Positions 25,010 to 33,166 of a stretch of 64,000 nucleotides of DNA are shown in pieces; position 1 is the first letter of the stretch, and each line of letters begins with the position of its first letter. A program made the translations under genes and the position numbers. The DNA comes from Candidatus Aminicenantota bacterium (lineage in GTDB: Bacteria > Acidobacteriota > Aminicenantia > UBA2199), in NCBI GenBank assembly GCA_026393835.1, contig JAPKZK010000030.1:31956-95955 (forward strand), given 5' to 3'. The notes beneath the pieces were generated by a model that was not told the origin of the DNA, did no database searches, and worked only from the letters and a program-made list of their open reading frames with translations.

Positions 25010-27121
25010 ATGCGCATACTATTGTACATTCCCACATTTATCGATGTCACCGCCCCCCTGTTGGGCGTCCCTTCCTTAGTCGCTTATTTAAAAGAAAACG
25101 GCTGCAGCGATATCATCGTTAAAGATTTGAACCTGGAAATCCTGGAGTACCTGGTGGAATCCGACTACCTGGACACCCAGGCCAAACGGGTAACCCGGGA
25201 TTTCGAAGGGCTTAACGATTTAAAGGAGCTCACCGTGGAAAACTGCATAGAATATGAAGCCCTCTATCCCTTATATTCATTTTGCCAGCCTAATTTTCAG
25301 CGGAAACTGGAAGAATATCTCTATCTACTGAGGGACCGTGACCGGTTCTATGATGTACCCTATTATGTTCTTCATATCAAAGGATTCTTCGATAACCTTT
25401 TTAAACTGATTAATTATAAAAACTCCCTGGGTCTTGATTATTTATTTGCCTGCCAGGTCAACGAAGAAATTACCGGGGACCATGAATTGTTTCCACAATT
25501 TTATAAATCCAGGATAATTCCCCAGGTCAGCGAGATACAACCGGACCTGATCGGTTTTTCCGTTTGTTACCGGGATCAATTCCAGCCGGCAGTCTACCTG
25601 GCCAAATTATTAAAAGAAAACTTCCCCGCGATACCTATCGTTATGGGGGGGACGCATTTAAACGTGCTCAAAGACAAAGACCTCGCCACGGAAAAGAAAT
25701 ATTTCACTTATATTGACGCCTATCTCCTGGGAGAAGGAGAAATCCCCTTCCTGGCCCTGGTAAAAGAACTGGAAAATAAGGGCAATTTATCCCAGGCGCC
25801 CAATTTAATCTACCTGCAAGAAGGATCGATCAAGATCAATCCTGCCGTGGAAGGGCTGCCGGTAAACCAGCTCCCTGCGCCGGATTTCTCCTGCTTACCG
25901 CTGCAAAATTACCTGGCCCCCGAAGTGGTGCTCTCATATCGAATTACCCGGGGCTGCTATTGGAATCGGTGCGCCTTTTGCGTTCATTTTCAAACCAAAC
26001 ATTTTTCCTACCGAAAAGCCGACCGGGTAGTGGAAGATATTAAAACCCTAATTCAAAAATACAATACGACATTTTTCTATTTTGTGGATGATTCGCTGCC
26101 CAAAGCGTTCCTTGACAAATTCCTCGAACTGCTGGAGCAGGAAAAGGTCAACATCCGGTGGGTAGGAAATATTCGCTGCGAGGAATTTTTAACCACCGAG
26201 TATATAAAAAAACTGGCCCAATCCGGGTGCCGTGAATTATACCTGGGGATCGAAAGCGGGTCCCAACGCATCCTGGACCTCATTAAAAAAGGAATCCACA
26301 TCGATACGGTGGAACGAATCATCCATGATTGCCACCGCTATTCCATAGCCGTCAAAATGAACTATATTAAGGGACTCCCCCAGGAGGATAAACAGGACAT
26401 CGAAGCCACGATGAACTTCATCCAACGCACCGCTAAAAACAGCGATATCATCGCCTTAACGCCCCTGGGAATCGGGGAAAATACCAATATAGCCCGGGAC
26501 CCCGGGTATTTTGGGGTCGAAATCCTGGATAAAAAAGACCCATCGCGATTATTTTTAAATTTCAGGCGCACCAAAGGCATCCTCTCCTTCGAGGAAATCG
26601 ACCGGTTATACGATGAACATCCCTTCCTTTTCGATCGCTTCACTTTTTTCAACCGTATTCACCATTTTCTCTATACCTTGAAATTTTCAGACCGGGATTT
26701 CCAGGAATTAACCCCCCGGATGGGGTTGATTACCGAAACTCTTGAAAATTACCTGCTGCGGGATATTCCCGATCTTTCTCTCCAGTTAGAAAAGAAACCG
26801 CTCTTTAAAAACAATCATCAGCCCCAGGTGTTCAATTATAATACCGGGCAAATCCAGGAGATGAGTAAAGGGGAAGGGACAGGGACATTAACTCCCCGGC
26901 AAACCATCTACCTGTATTCCCGTTTGAATTTTGAAATCCTGGCGGATATCAGTCCCTTTACGTATCAATTCCTGGTCCTGTGCACCGGCCAGAAATCCAT
27001 AAAAGAAATAATGGATCATTTTAAGAATAAATATCCAGCAATCGACCCGCAGCAGTTGGAAATCCAGGCCATCAACAACATTAAATACTTATACAAATAT
27101 AAAGTAATCGATCTCGTCTGA
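25010..27121 (+). CDS. Large B12-binding-fold radical SAM enzyme with C-terminal recognition-like domain
   Basis: A 703-residue protein. Residues 1 to about 280 form a long B12-like domain (IVMGGTHLNVLKD, AYLLGEGEIPFLAL). The radical SAM cysteines are C316, C321 and C324 in RGCYWNRCAFC, a C-x4-C-x2-C spacing rather than the usual C-x3-C-x2-C. Widened spacing is known in RiPP-maturing radical SAM families. The last 80 residues (FQFLVLCTGQKSIKEIMDHF-like region) resemble a PqqD-type winged helix that could bind a leader peptide. It follows paralogue 6 after 48 bases and has an AGGAGG site. It is not a close paralogue of the other six. Confidence 0.85.
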   Translation: MRILLYIPTFIDVTAPLLGVPSLVAYLKENGCSDIIVKDLNLEILEYLVESDYLDTQAKRVTRDFEGLNDLKELTVENCIEYEALYPLYSFCQPNFQRKLEEYLYLLRDRDRFYDVPYYVLHIKGFFDNLFKLINYKNSLGLDYLFACQVNEEITGDHELFPQFYKSRIIPQVSEIQPDLIGFSVCYRDQFQPAVYLAKLLKENFPAIPIVMGGTHLNVLKDKDLATEKKYFTYIDAYLLGEGEIPFLALVKELENKGNLSQAPNLIYLQEGSIKINPAVEGLPVNQLPAPDFSCLPLQNYLAPEVVLSYRITRGCYWNRCAFCVHFQTKHFSYRKADRVVEDIKTLIQKYNTTFFYFVDDSLPKAFLDKFLELLEQEKVNIRWVGNIRCEEFLTTEYIKKLAQSGCRELYLGIESGSQRILDLIKKGIHIDTVERIIHDCHRYSIAVKMNYIKGLPQEDKQDIEATMNFIQRTAKNSDIIALTPLGIGENTNIARDPGYFGVEILDKKDPSRLFLNFRRTKGILSFEEIDRLYDEHPFLFDRFTFFNRIHHFLYTLKFSDRDFQELTPRMGLITETLENYLLRDIPDLSLQLEKKPLFKNNHQPQVFNYNTGQIQEMSKGEGTGTLTPRQTIYLYSRLNFEILADISPFTYQFLVLCTGQKSIKEIMDHFKNKYPAIDPQQLEIQAINNIKYLYKYKVIDLV

Positions 27122-27165
27122 AAGTAGCTGTTTTAAGATATATAAAAACATAATGGATTAGAAAA

Positions 27166-27795
27166 ATGGAGCACTTTAATTATAAGAAGGATTATAAGCA
27201 TCTATTTTCTCCATCCGCCCAGGAACCTGAGATCGTTCAAGTGCCGCCGTTAAAATACATAATGATCGATGGACAGGGCAATCCCGAAAAAAAAATAGAG
27301 TTCCGGGAAAAACTACAACTGATTTATGGACTTTCGAATACTATCAAAATAATGATGCTGATGGATAAGGAAGCCCCCTATGATTTTATATTAGCGCCAT
27401 ATTCCTGCTTGTGGTGGGCCGATGACATGATGGCTTTTGCCTATCCCCCCAGGAAAGATGAATGGAAATGGAGGATAATGATGATGCAGCCGGAGCCGGT
27501 CGACACCGCCATCCTGGAAAGAGCCAAACAAGAATTCACTCTGGAGACAAATTCTCCTCATATTCACCAGGTCCGCCTGGAAACCTATGAAGAGGATACT
27601 TGCGCCCAGATCATGCATATCGGTCCTTATGACCAGGAAGGGGCTGCCATCGCAAAAGTACACCGTTTTTTTTATGAAAGGGGGTATGCCTTAAACGGGT
27701 ATCATCATGAAATTTACCTGGGAGATCCCCTGGGAAACAGGCCGGGGAGAAGCAAAAGCATCATCCGGCAGCCAATAAAAAAAATAATTACTTAA
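27166..27795 (+). CDS. GyrI-like small-molecule-binding domain protein
   Basis: A 209-residue cytoplasmic protein of the GyrI-like (SOUL/effector-binding) superfamily: VPPLKYIMIDGQGNPE at the start, LAPYSCLWWADD in the middle and MHIGPYDQEGAAIAKVHRFF with YHHEIYLGDP at the end. Family members bind hydrophobic ligands and some protect against toxins such as microcin B17-type gyrase poisons. Immunity to the cluster's azole peptide is therefore an attractive but unproven idea. It follows the last radical SAM gene by 44 bases and converges with the next gene, overlapping its end by 8 bases. Confidence 0.78.
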   Translation: MEHFNYKKDYKHLFSPSAQEPEIVQVPPLKYIMIDGQGNPEKKIEFREKLQLIYGLSNTIKIMMLMDKEAPYDFILAPYSCLWWADDMMAFAYPPRKDEWKWRIMMMQPEPVDTAILERAKQEFTLETNSPHIHQVRLETYEEDTCAQIMHIGPYDQEGAAIAKVHRFFYERGYALNGYHHEIYLGDPLGNRPGRSKSIIRQPIKKIIT

Positions 27796-28798
27796 TTTCC
27801 GTCATATGCAGTTCCCAGGATTCTCCATCTTCATTTTCCACCAGGCAGTAAAAGTTCCCGTTGCAAAAACCGTAACGGGGGAGATAATCCATCCCGTAGT
27901 TATCCGGGCAGGGCAGAAAAACCCTTTTTAATTCATTTCCCTTCAAATCCATGACCAGGCATTCGGTATTCCCTCCCTCTTTTTTGTGGGTCAGGATGTA
28001 AATTCGTTGGTCCTCGATAAACATATAATTGATCGCCGGGAAGTAAGTCTTAAACGAGATGCGCTTCTTCATGAAATCCCAAAAATTCTTATAACGGAGG
28101 TCGGTTTTAAACCATTCCAGGGTTTTATTTTTAAATTCTTCGGTTACTTTTAAGGGATTATAGTCCTTTTTTATCCGGGATAGCTTCGAACCCTTCTCAT
28201 CGAACACATCGATAACGAGTCCTTCTTTACCGGCAGTTACATATAGCCTGTCCCGGTAGGGGAGGAACTCGAAGGAATTGATGGGGAGGTCCAGGGAAAA
28301 GGATTCTCCAACCTGGAAATCGGTTACATAGAGTTCCTTTAATTTCACAAATTTTTCATTAAATAAATAAATCGTTACCACGTTTTGGCCTGCTTCGCCG
28401 CGGCCGGAAGCAGTGCCGACAAATATATCCCGGAAAGGCCGGTTATTGGTAAAAGGTATGGTTTTAAACTCCGTTATAAAATCGCCGTCCCGGGAAAAAA
28501 TAGACAACCTTGCATAGCTGCTGATATAAATTTTATCATTATAGGGAAAAGCAAGCAGACGGCTGAAAGGGACTATTTTAAATTCCTGGGGACCTTCCCC
28601 CTCTTTCCCGAATTTTTTAACCAGGCGGAAATCGCCCAGCGAATAAATATAGATAGAAGTGCCTTCGGTAATATAGAGACGATTATTACCGATAACCATG
28701 GCATCCGGGTTTAGGAGTTCAACCAGGGAAGCCAATTTTTTTGCCTGTACAAAAACTGCCAGTGAAAACAAAATTACGAAAACACACATTTTCTTCAT
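27788..28798 (-). CDS. Exported six-bladed beta-propeller protein
   Basis: A 336-residue protein with a signal peptide (MKKMCVFVILFSLAVFVQA). The repeating pattern LYITEGTSIYIYSLGDF, FGKEGEGPQEFK, IYISSYARLSIFSRDGDF and LYVTAGKEGLVIDVFDEKG is that of NHL-like six-bladed propellers. GKEGEGPQEF is a hallmark of this family. No enzymatic motif is seen; such proteins are usually periplasmic or surface-bound. It is convergent with the GyrI-like gene and marks the right boundary of the RiPP cluster. Confidence 0.75.
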   Translation of the reverse strand: MKKMCVFVILFSLAVFVQAKKLASLVELLNPDAMVIGNNRLYITEGTSIYIYSLGDFRLVKKFGKEGEGPQEFKIVPFSRLLAFPYNDKIYISSYARLSIFSRDGDFITEFKTIPFTNNRPFRDIFVGTASGRGEAGQNVVTIYLFNEKFVKLKELYVTDFQVGESFSLDLPINSFEFLPYRDRLYVTAGKEGLVIDVFDEKGSKLSRIKKDYNPLKVTEEFKNKTLEWFKTDLRYKNFWDFMKKRISFKTYFPAINYMFIEDQRIYILTHKKEGGNTECLVMDLKGNELKRVFLPCPDNYGMDYLPRYGFCNGNFYCLVENEDGESWELHMTEIK

Positions 28799-28961
28799 TT
28801 TTATTTGCTCCTTTTTTTGTTCTTACCATTTCGACCAAATAACCTTCCTGGTGAAAACAACTGTCGATTGCCGATAGTTAATTGTTGAGTGTTGAGTGAA
28901 GACATTGTATATTTTAATCGATTCTTTTTTCAAAGTCAAGCTACTTCAGTCGCAAAAAAGA

Positions 28962-28990
28962 TTGACTTTCAATCCCTATCCCTTTATAAT
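28962..28990 (+). promoter_or_regulatory. Sigma-70 promoter
   Basis: TTGACT (28962-28967) and a perfect TATAAT (28985-28990) with 17-base spacing lie 104 bases before the ATC-hydrolase-like gene. Its position inside the longer upstream reading frame is the main reason for placing the start at 29094. Confidence 0.7.
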
Positions 28991-29093
28991 ATCAATCTTG
29001 TCGAAATCGAAATGGGTAAAATCGATCGGTATTGAACCCAGTTTCCCTGGCAGATCGCCAGTTAAAGTTAATAACCGTCAAGGAGGTCTTATT

Positions 29094-29729
29094 ATGAAAG
29101 AAAAAACCACATCCCCCTCTTTTAATTCCAGCCGTAGGGAGTTCCTGAAAAATATCCTGCCGGCCGGCGCAATCTTTTGTTTTGGGTGCAGTAATTTATT
29201 CGGTGTACCCCAAACAAACGATACCCCAACCACTTCCACGGGAAAACATAAATTTTTAGAAGACGCGGGTTTGAACTACGAGGAAATTTTTGCTCTTATG
29301 TTCCAGTATTACTACATCCCGGTTATGAAACAAATGGCCGGGCAAGTGGGAAAAGAAAAATTCCTGGAGCAGCTTAAAAACGCATCCTCCGAGGCAACTG
29401 CAGCAAGTATTGGAAACATGGCAAAAAGTTTTCCCACCACGGACCTGACCATGATGGCTATGGTCTATAAAACCAATCCCCTTTTTCAGCATTCGTTGAC
29501 CTATGAGACCGTTGAAAATACAAGCCGTGTGTTAGAATTGAAAGTCCACGAATGTCTCTGGGCCAAAACCTTCCGCGAAGTCGATGCGGCCGATATCGGG
29601 TATGCAGCTATCTGTTATGCCGATTACGCCATGGCTGAAGCCTTCAATCCGAAAATTAAAATGATTCGCTCCAAAACGCTGATGCAAGGGCATGACTACT
29701 GCAATCACCGTTATGTGATGGAGGAATAG
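29094..29729 (+). CDS. Exported L-2-amino-thiazoline-4-carboxylate hydrolase homologue
   Basis: A 211-residue protein. The ATG at 29094 has an AGGAGG site and lies downstream of a consensus promoter, so I reject the frame's earlier start at 28896. Residues 13-40 form a twin-arginine signal (SRREFLKN followed by a hydrophobic stretch ending in FCFGCS, which could also be a lipobox). The C-terminal part matches the ATC hydrolase family: HECLWAKTFREVDAADIGYA, CYADYAMAEAFNP and GHDYCNHRY. The founding enzyme opens a thiazoline ring on the way to cysteine. Its closeness to a thiazoline-forming cluster is notable, but a functional link is speculation. It ends with TAG. Confidence 0.78.
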   Translation: MKEKTTSPSFNSSRREFLKNILPAGAIFCFGCSNLFGVPQTNDTPTTSTGKHKFLEDAGLNYEEIFALMFQYYYIPVMKQMAGQVGKEKFLEQLKNASSEATAASIGNMAKSFPTTDLTMMAMVYKTNPLFQHSLTYETVENTSRVLELKVHECLWAKTFREVDAADIGYAAICYADYAMAEAFNPKIKMIRSKTLMQGHDYCNHRYVMEE

Positions 29730-29794
29730 CCTGAATATCACTTAGAAAAATACCCGATTTCTCGCGTGATTGCAATCCGAATCCAATATAAAGG

Positions 29795-29812
29795 GGTTTG
29801 ATTTATCAAACC
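29795..29812 (+). terminator. Palindrome after the ATC-hydrolase-like gene
   Basis: GGTTTGAT-TT-ATCAAACC forms an 18-base perfect inverted repeat, with GG/CC extensions just outside, 66 bases after the stop codon. There is no T-run, so it is only a possible terminator. Confidence 0.4.
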
Positions 29813-29954
29813 ATTTCCCCGCTTCCCGCTTTTTCGTGTAATTCCTGTGTCTTTTTTTCCTGGAAAATAGTATTCTGCAGCGGAGAAAGAGCAATTTAGC
29901 GCGGAGGAAATCCATATTTTAATCGGGGAAGAGTGCTTTTCAAAAAGAAACCTT

Positions 29955-30034
29955 GTCCACTGATTGCACTGATTACACTGATAATTTATAAAAATAAAAT
30001 CTGTGCAAATCTGTGTAATAGCCCATACGTGGAC
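29955..30034. repeat. Imperfect hairpin, GATTACACTGATT family (second copy)
   Basis: Left arm GTCCACTGATTGCACTGATT (from 29955) and right arm ending GTGGAC (30029-30034) are inverted, with CTGTGCAAATCTGTG inside. It is the same family as 3131-3206 but shares no coding context with it. Confidence 0.65.
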
Positions 30035-30187
30035 TGAACAATTAAATCTATTTTTTGGTTCTTTCTCATATCAAGTGGGTATGTCCATTTTTGAATAGTC
30101 CGGCTTTTGCCCGGTGGATCCCTATGCCACACCTCCCGGCATATATATTATTCCTGCCTGCCTTCATTTTATACCCTATTGAGCTTA

Positions 30188-30502
30188 TATCGATCCTTTG
30201 AGGGGCGAGATCAACTCTTTTTGCAATTATTCTCCCTTTCGGAGCGCCGACCTCACCCCTTTAAAGGTCCTGTATCAAGCCTTTTTGTTATTGTATCACT
30301 CCTTCTTACGGTTATCTCACCCCTTCGAGTCCATGTATCACCTCTCAAAAAAGTTACCAAAAAAAATTTTAGGGATAGTATCGATCCTAAAAGGCCTGAT
30401 ACCGATCCTTTGGGAATCGAATTAACCTCTGTAAGGATTGAGAGCGATCCTTTTGGATGTAAATTTACATTCCCCAGGGGGATGATATAATACCTTCGAC
30501 GG
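30188..30502. repeat. Degenerate 21-bp tandem array (locus 1)
   Basis: About 15 consecutive 21-base units with no insertion or deletion between 30188 and 30502. Examples are GTATCAAGCCTTTTTGTTAT, GTATCACTCCTTCTTACGGT and GATACCGATCCTTTGGGAAT (each shown one base short). Consensus is roughly GTATCAAYCCTTTTGRG. Because 21 is a multiple of three, both strands stay open for about 100 codons as heptapeptide repeats (VSPLxV-like on one strand, KGSVSxL-like on the other). No ribosome-binding site or conserved ends support a protein. Confidence 0.7.
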
Positions 30503-31383
30503 CTGATATAGTAGAAAAAAGGAGTGGTCCGTGCGTTTAAAGGATTCAATTAATAGTTCTAAGGGTTGGAATAGGAGCTCGAGGCATCGATCTATCGGCA
30601 AAAAATGTGTTACCCATTCAAAATGAGAAAGAACCTGTTTTTTCTTATCTTCTTACCTTCTCAACTTCTCAACTTCCATCTTTTTCCGCTCTTCCTCTCT
30701 TTCTGTTTTACCTTCATCATTCATCACTCATCATTCATCATTTTATTTTTTTACAGTTTCGGTCATTTGTTCTTTGGTCATTTGAAATTGTTTCGAGTTT
30801 CGATATTCGAATTTCGGATTTCATTCTCTCACCTTCTTACCTTCTCACCTTCCCCGCTTCCTCTCTCCTCCGGAAGGGGGCGCGGCGGCGCGGCAATTTC
30901 AAGAAAATTTCAAGTAAATTTCAACTTTTTCAAGTTGCGAAACCATCGATTCAAGGCTGTCGGTAGCAAAAATGCTCACAAAAATAAAAAACAAAATAAA
31001 GGAATATGAGGAAGATTGAGATTAACATCTGAAGGTTGATCCAAATGCAATATCTGTAAAATAAAAATAAAAAAAACAGCTAAAGTTATTAACTACAAAA
31101 ATGAACGCGGAATTTCAAGTTTCTTTGTTTGGGGCCTTAATATTCAAGTTCTCGGGGTTGAAATAATCATTAATTGAATTAGAGTGCTTCGAATTTCGGA
31201 TTTTCTTTCTTCTTTCTTCATCATTCATCATTCATCATTCATCATTATTTTTCTCACCTTCTTACCCTCCTAACTTCCTAACTTCCTGCTTTTCCTCACC
31301 GATCATCAATTGGTGTACCTTTGTGCCTTCGAACCTGCGTGCCTTTGTGGCTATTTTCATGGCAGTGTCTTTTGGGTATGAAG
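30503..31383. other. Gene-free spacer with recurring short repeats
   Basis: About 880 bases with no supportable gene. It contains TTCATCATTCATCA repeats at about 30713-30745 and 31213-31248. A segment at 30765-30825 is the reverse complement of the CGAAACTCGAAACAAATCC / CAAATGACCAAA element at 61730-61785. CCTTCTTACCTTCTCACCTT runs occur near 30650, 30835 and 31255. At 31313-31352 lies an inverted copy of the CACAAAGGCACGAAGG element. Codon-like patterns here are repeat artefacts. Confidence 0.6.
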
Positions 31384-32540
31384 AAACTAACCCGCGGCGT
31401 CGATATCCAACCGTGGCTGTTGTCCTGCCCCTTCCCCGACGGCCTTTCCCGCGATGTCAATATCCATTTCTGGGATTTCGCGGGCCAGGAAATTTTCCAT
31501 CTCACCAGCCAGTTCTTCCTCACCAAACGCTCCCTCTACCTCTTTGTCTGGGACCCGCGCAAAGATGAGGAAACCCGTACCTTCGACTACATGACCCTCT
31601 CTCAGATGCCGCACTTGCTGGACAAATTGCCCAAACGCTGGATGGATATCCGTAATGAACTGAAAGCCAGGAAAGACGATTATATCACCGGGGAGGATTA
31701 TTTCGCCGTATGCCGCAGTCACGCCATCAATAAGGAAAAGGCCCTGTTTCTCAGCCACTACCTGCACGACCTGGGCATCATCCTCCACTTTCGCATGGAT
31801 TCATTATTGGCCGATACGGTAATATTGAAACCCGAATGGGCCACGGACGCAGTCTATGCAATGCTCGATTCCCTGGAAATCCAACAAAATAATGGCCGCT
31901 TTAACCGTATCCACCTGAGCCGCTATTGGGACAAAAAAAAATACCCAGCGGAAAAATATACACTACTCCTGCGCCTCATCGAAAAATTGGAGTTATCTTC
32001 AATATCATGGGCGTCGATGATTATATTCTTCCGGAGCTGCTGCCCAGCCAACGCCCGGTCATAGACATGGGAACCTACCGTTCCCCCGGTAATCTTCAAC
32101 TTCATTATTCCTATGATTTCATGCCGGCCGGCATTATCACGAGGTTTATTTGTCGCATCCATGAACTGATCCTTGATGATCATTACTGGAACAATGGGGT
32201 AGAACTGGCGCTCTCCGGTTCCTTCGCGTTGGTGGTTAGCGATTCGGCGCAGAAGCGTATTCGGATTTCCGTTGCCGGGACCAACAATACCCGATTGATG
32301 GCTGCCATCCGCAGCCATTTCGACCACATCCACGAAACCATGAACATGAAGAAAGAGGAGCACGTATTTGAAGAAGTGCCCTGTACCTGTTCCAAATGCG
32401 CTTCATCCGAGAAACCTTTTTATTACAATTACCATTTGCTGCAACTATTAAAAGCCAAAAATAGGGATGCCCTATGTGAAAAAAGCTTTGAAGATGTTTC
32501 CGTTCATCAATTACTCAACGGCCTCCTGGTGGAGATGTGA
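31384..32540 (+). pseudogene. Roco (Roc-COR) GTPase fragment
   Basis: The first frame begins within a Roc domain: RGVDIQPW, then VNIHFWDFAGQEIFHLTSQFF and LTKRSLYLFVWDPRKDEETRTFDY. The upstream P-loop and leucine-rich repeats are missing. After FDY the sequence jumps straight to a COR-like KLPKRWMDIRNELKAR, so the G4/G5 part of Roc seems deleted. Near 32000 the reading frame shifts; the COR domain continues in another frame with FNIMGVDDYILPELLPSQRP and ends at 32540 with QLLNGLLVEM. Three separate lesions make this a pseudogene. Copies of the CACAAAGGCACGAAGG element flank it in inverted orientation (31313-31352 and 32557-32585). Confidence 0.8.
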
Positions 32541-32556
32541 AAGAAAAAACAAAACA

Positions 32557-32836
32557 GCCACAAAGGCACGAAGGCACAAAGGTCCACCAAGGGATTTATT
32601 CTACAAAAACCCTGGCGACCTGGCGTCTTGGCGGCAAAGTTTTTAAAAACCAGGCCGTGATGCCGCGCCCCAGGTTGCAGACCCCCTCCTACGGGATGCA
32701 AACCCCTTCCTGCGGGGTACAATCGACTTTCCTACGGCTTACAGACCCGCGCCTTCCATTTACAAACCCATGCATTCCATTTACAATCGCCTTGCATTCC
32801 GGTTACAGCCCTATGCATTCCATTTACATAGGTTCA
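32557..32836. repeat. CACAAAGGCACGAAGG element followed by degenerate 21-bp tandem array (locus 2)
   Basis: 32557-32585 is a copy of the AGCCACAAAGGCACGAAGG element. From about 32655 to 32836 there are about eight units of 21 or 22 bases. Examples are TACAGACCCGCGCCTTCCAT, TACAAACCCATGCATTCCAT and TACAGCCCTATGCATTCCAT (each shown one base short). The unit sequence differs from loci 1 and 3 but the period is the same. The array runs into the 3' end of the next gene on the minus strand. Confidence 0.65.
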
Positions 32837-33144
32837 ATCGTTATTTCAACCATTTCTTTATACCATTGTCCCCCGGCATCCTTGATTAAAAACACGAGGT
32901 CGTAGGTACCATAGAACCCCGGACCCGGCGACCAATAGAACGCCCCTGTTTTTTTATCCGGCGTCGAACCGATAGGTAACCGTCTCAATTGATTTCCGGT
33001 TATCATATATCCACGGACAGCGGAAAAATTTTGGCCAAAGTGCATCTCGATTCGTTCCAGCTCTTTAATGGCGCCGTAGCTGAAACTCAGCATAGAAAAG
33101 ATTCCATAGACCAACAAAAACAAGAGGCAAACTTTATGTCGCAT
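32824..33144 (-). CDS. Small exported Ig-like protein
   Basis: A 106-residue protein with a signal peptide (MRHKVCLLFLLVYGIFSMLS, cleavage near SYG). The mature part is a single putative Ig/cadherin-like domain: LRRLPIGSTPDKKTGAFYWSPGPGFYGTYDLVF, where the G-x-F-x-W-x-P-G-x-G-x-x-G-x-Y pattern is that of putative Ig domains common in surface proteins. Such domains normally sit in much larger proteins, so this may be a fragment of one. Its last codons lie in the 21-bp array, so the present stop codon may have been supplied by the repeat. Confidence 0.55.
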   Translation of the reverse strand: MRHKVCLLFLLVYGIFSMLSFSYGAIKELERIEMHFGQNFSAVRGYMITGNQLRRLPIGSTPDKKTGAFYWSPGPGFYGTYDLVFLIKDAGGQWYKEMVEITIEPM

Positions 33145-33166
33145 TTTTCCCCCCGATCCCTACTCC

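Noticed and set aside
28896..29093. N-terminal extension of the ATC-hydrolase homologue from an upstream ATG
   Set aside because: A consensus promoter lies inside it, and AGGAGG marks the ATG at 29094.
30107..30549. Frames of 75-127 codons on both strands
   Set aside because: Products of the 21-bp array; no start signal or conserved termini.
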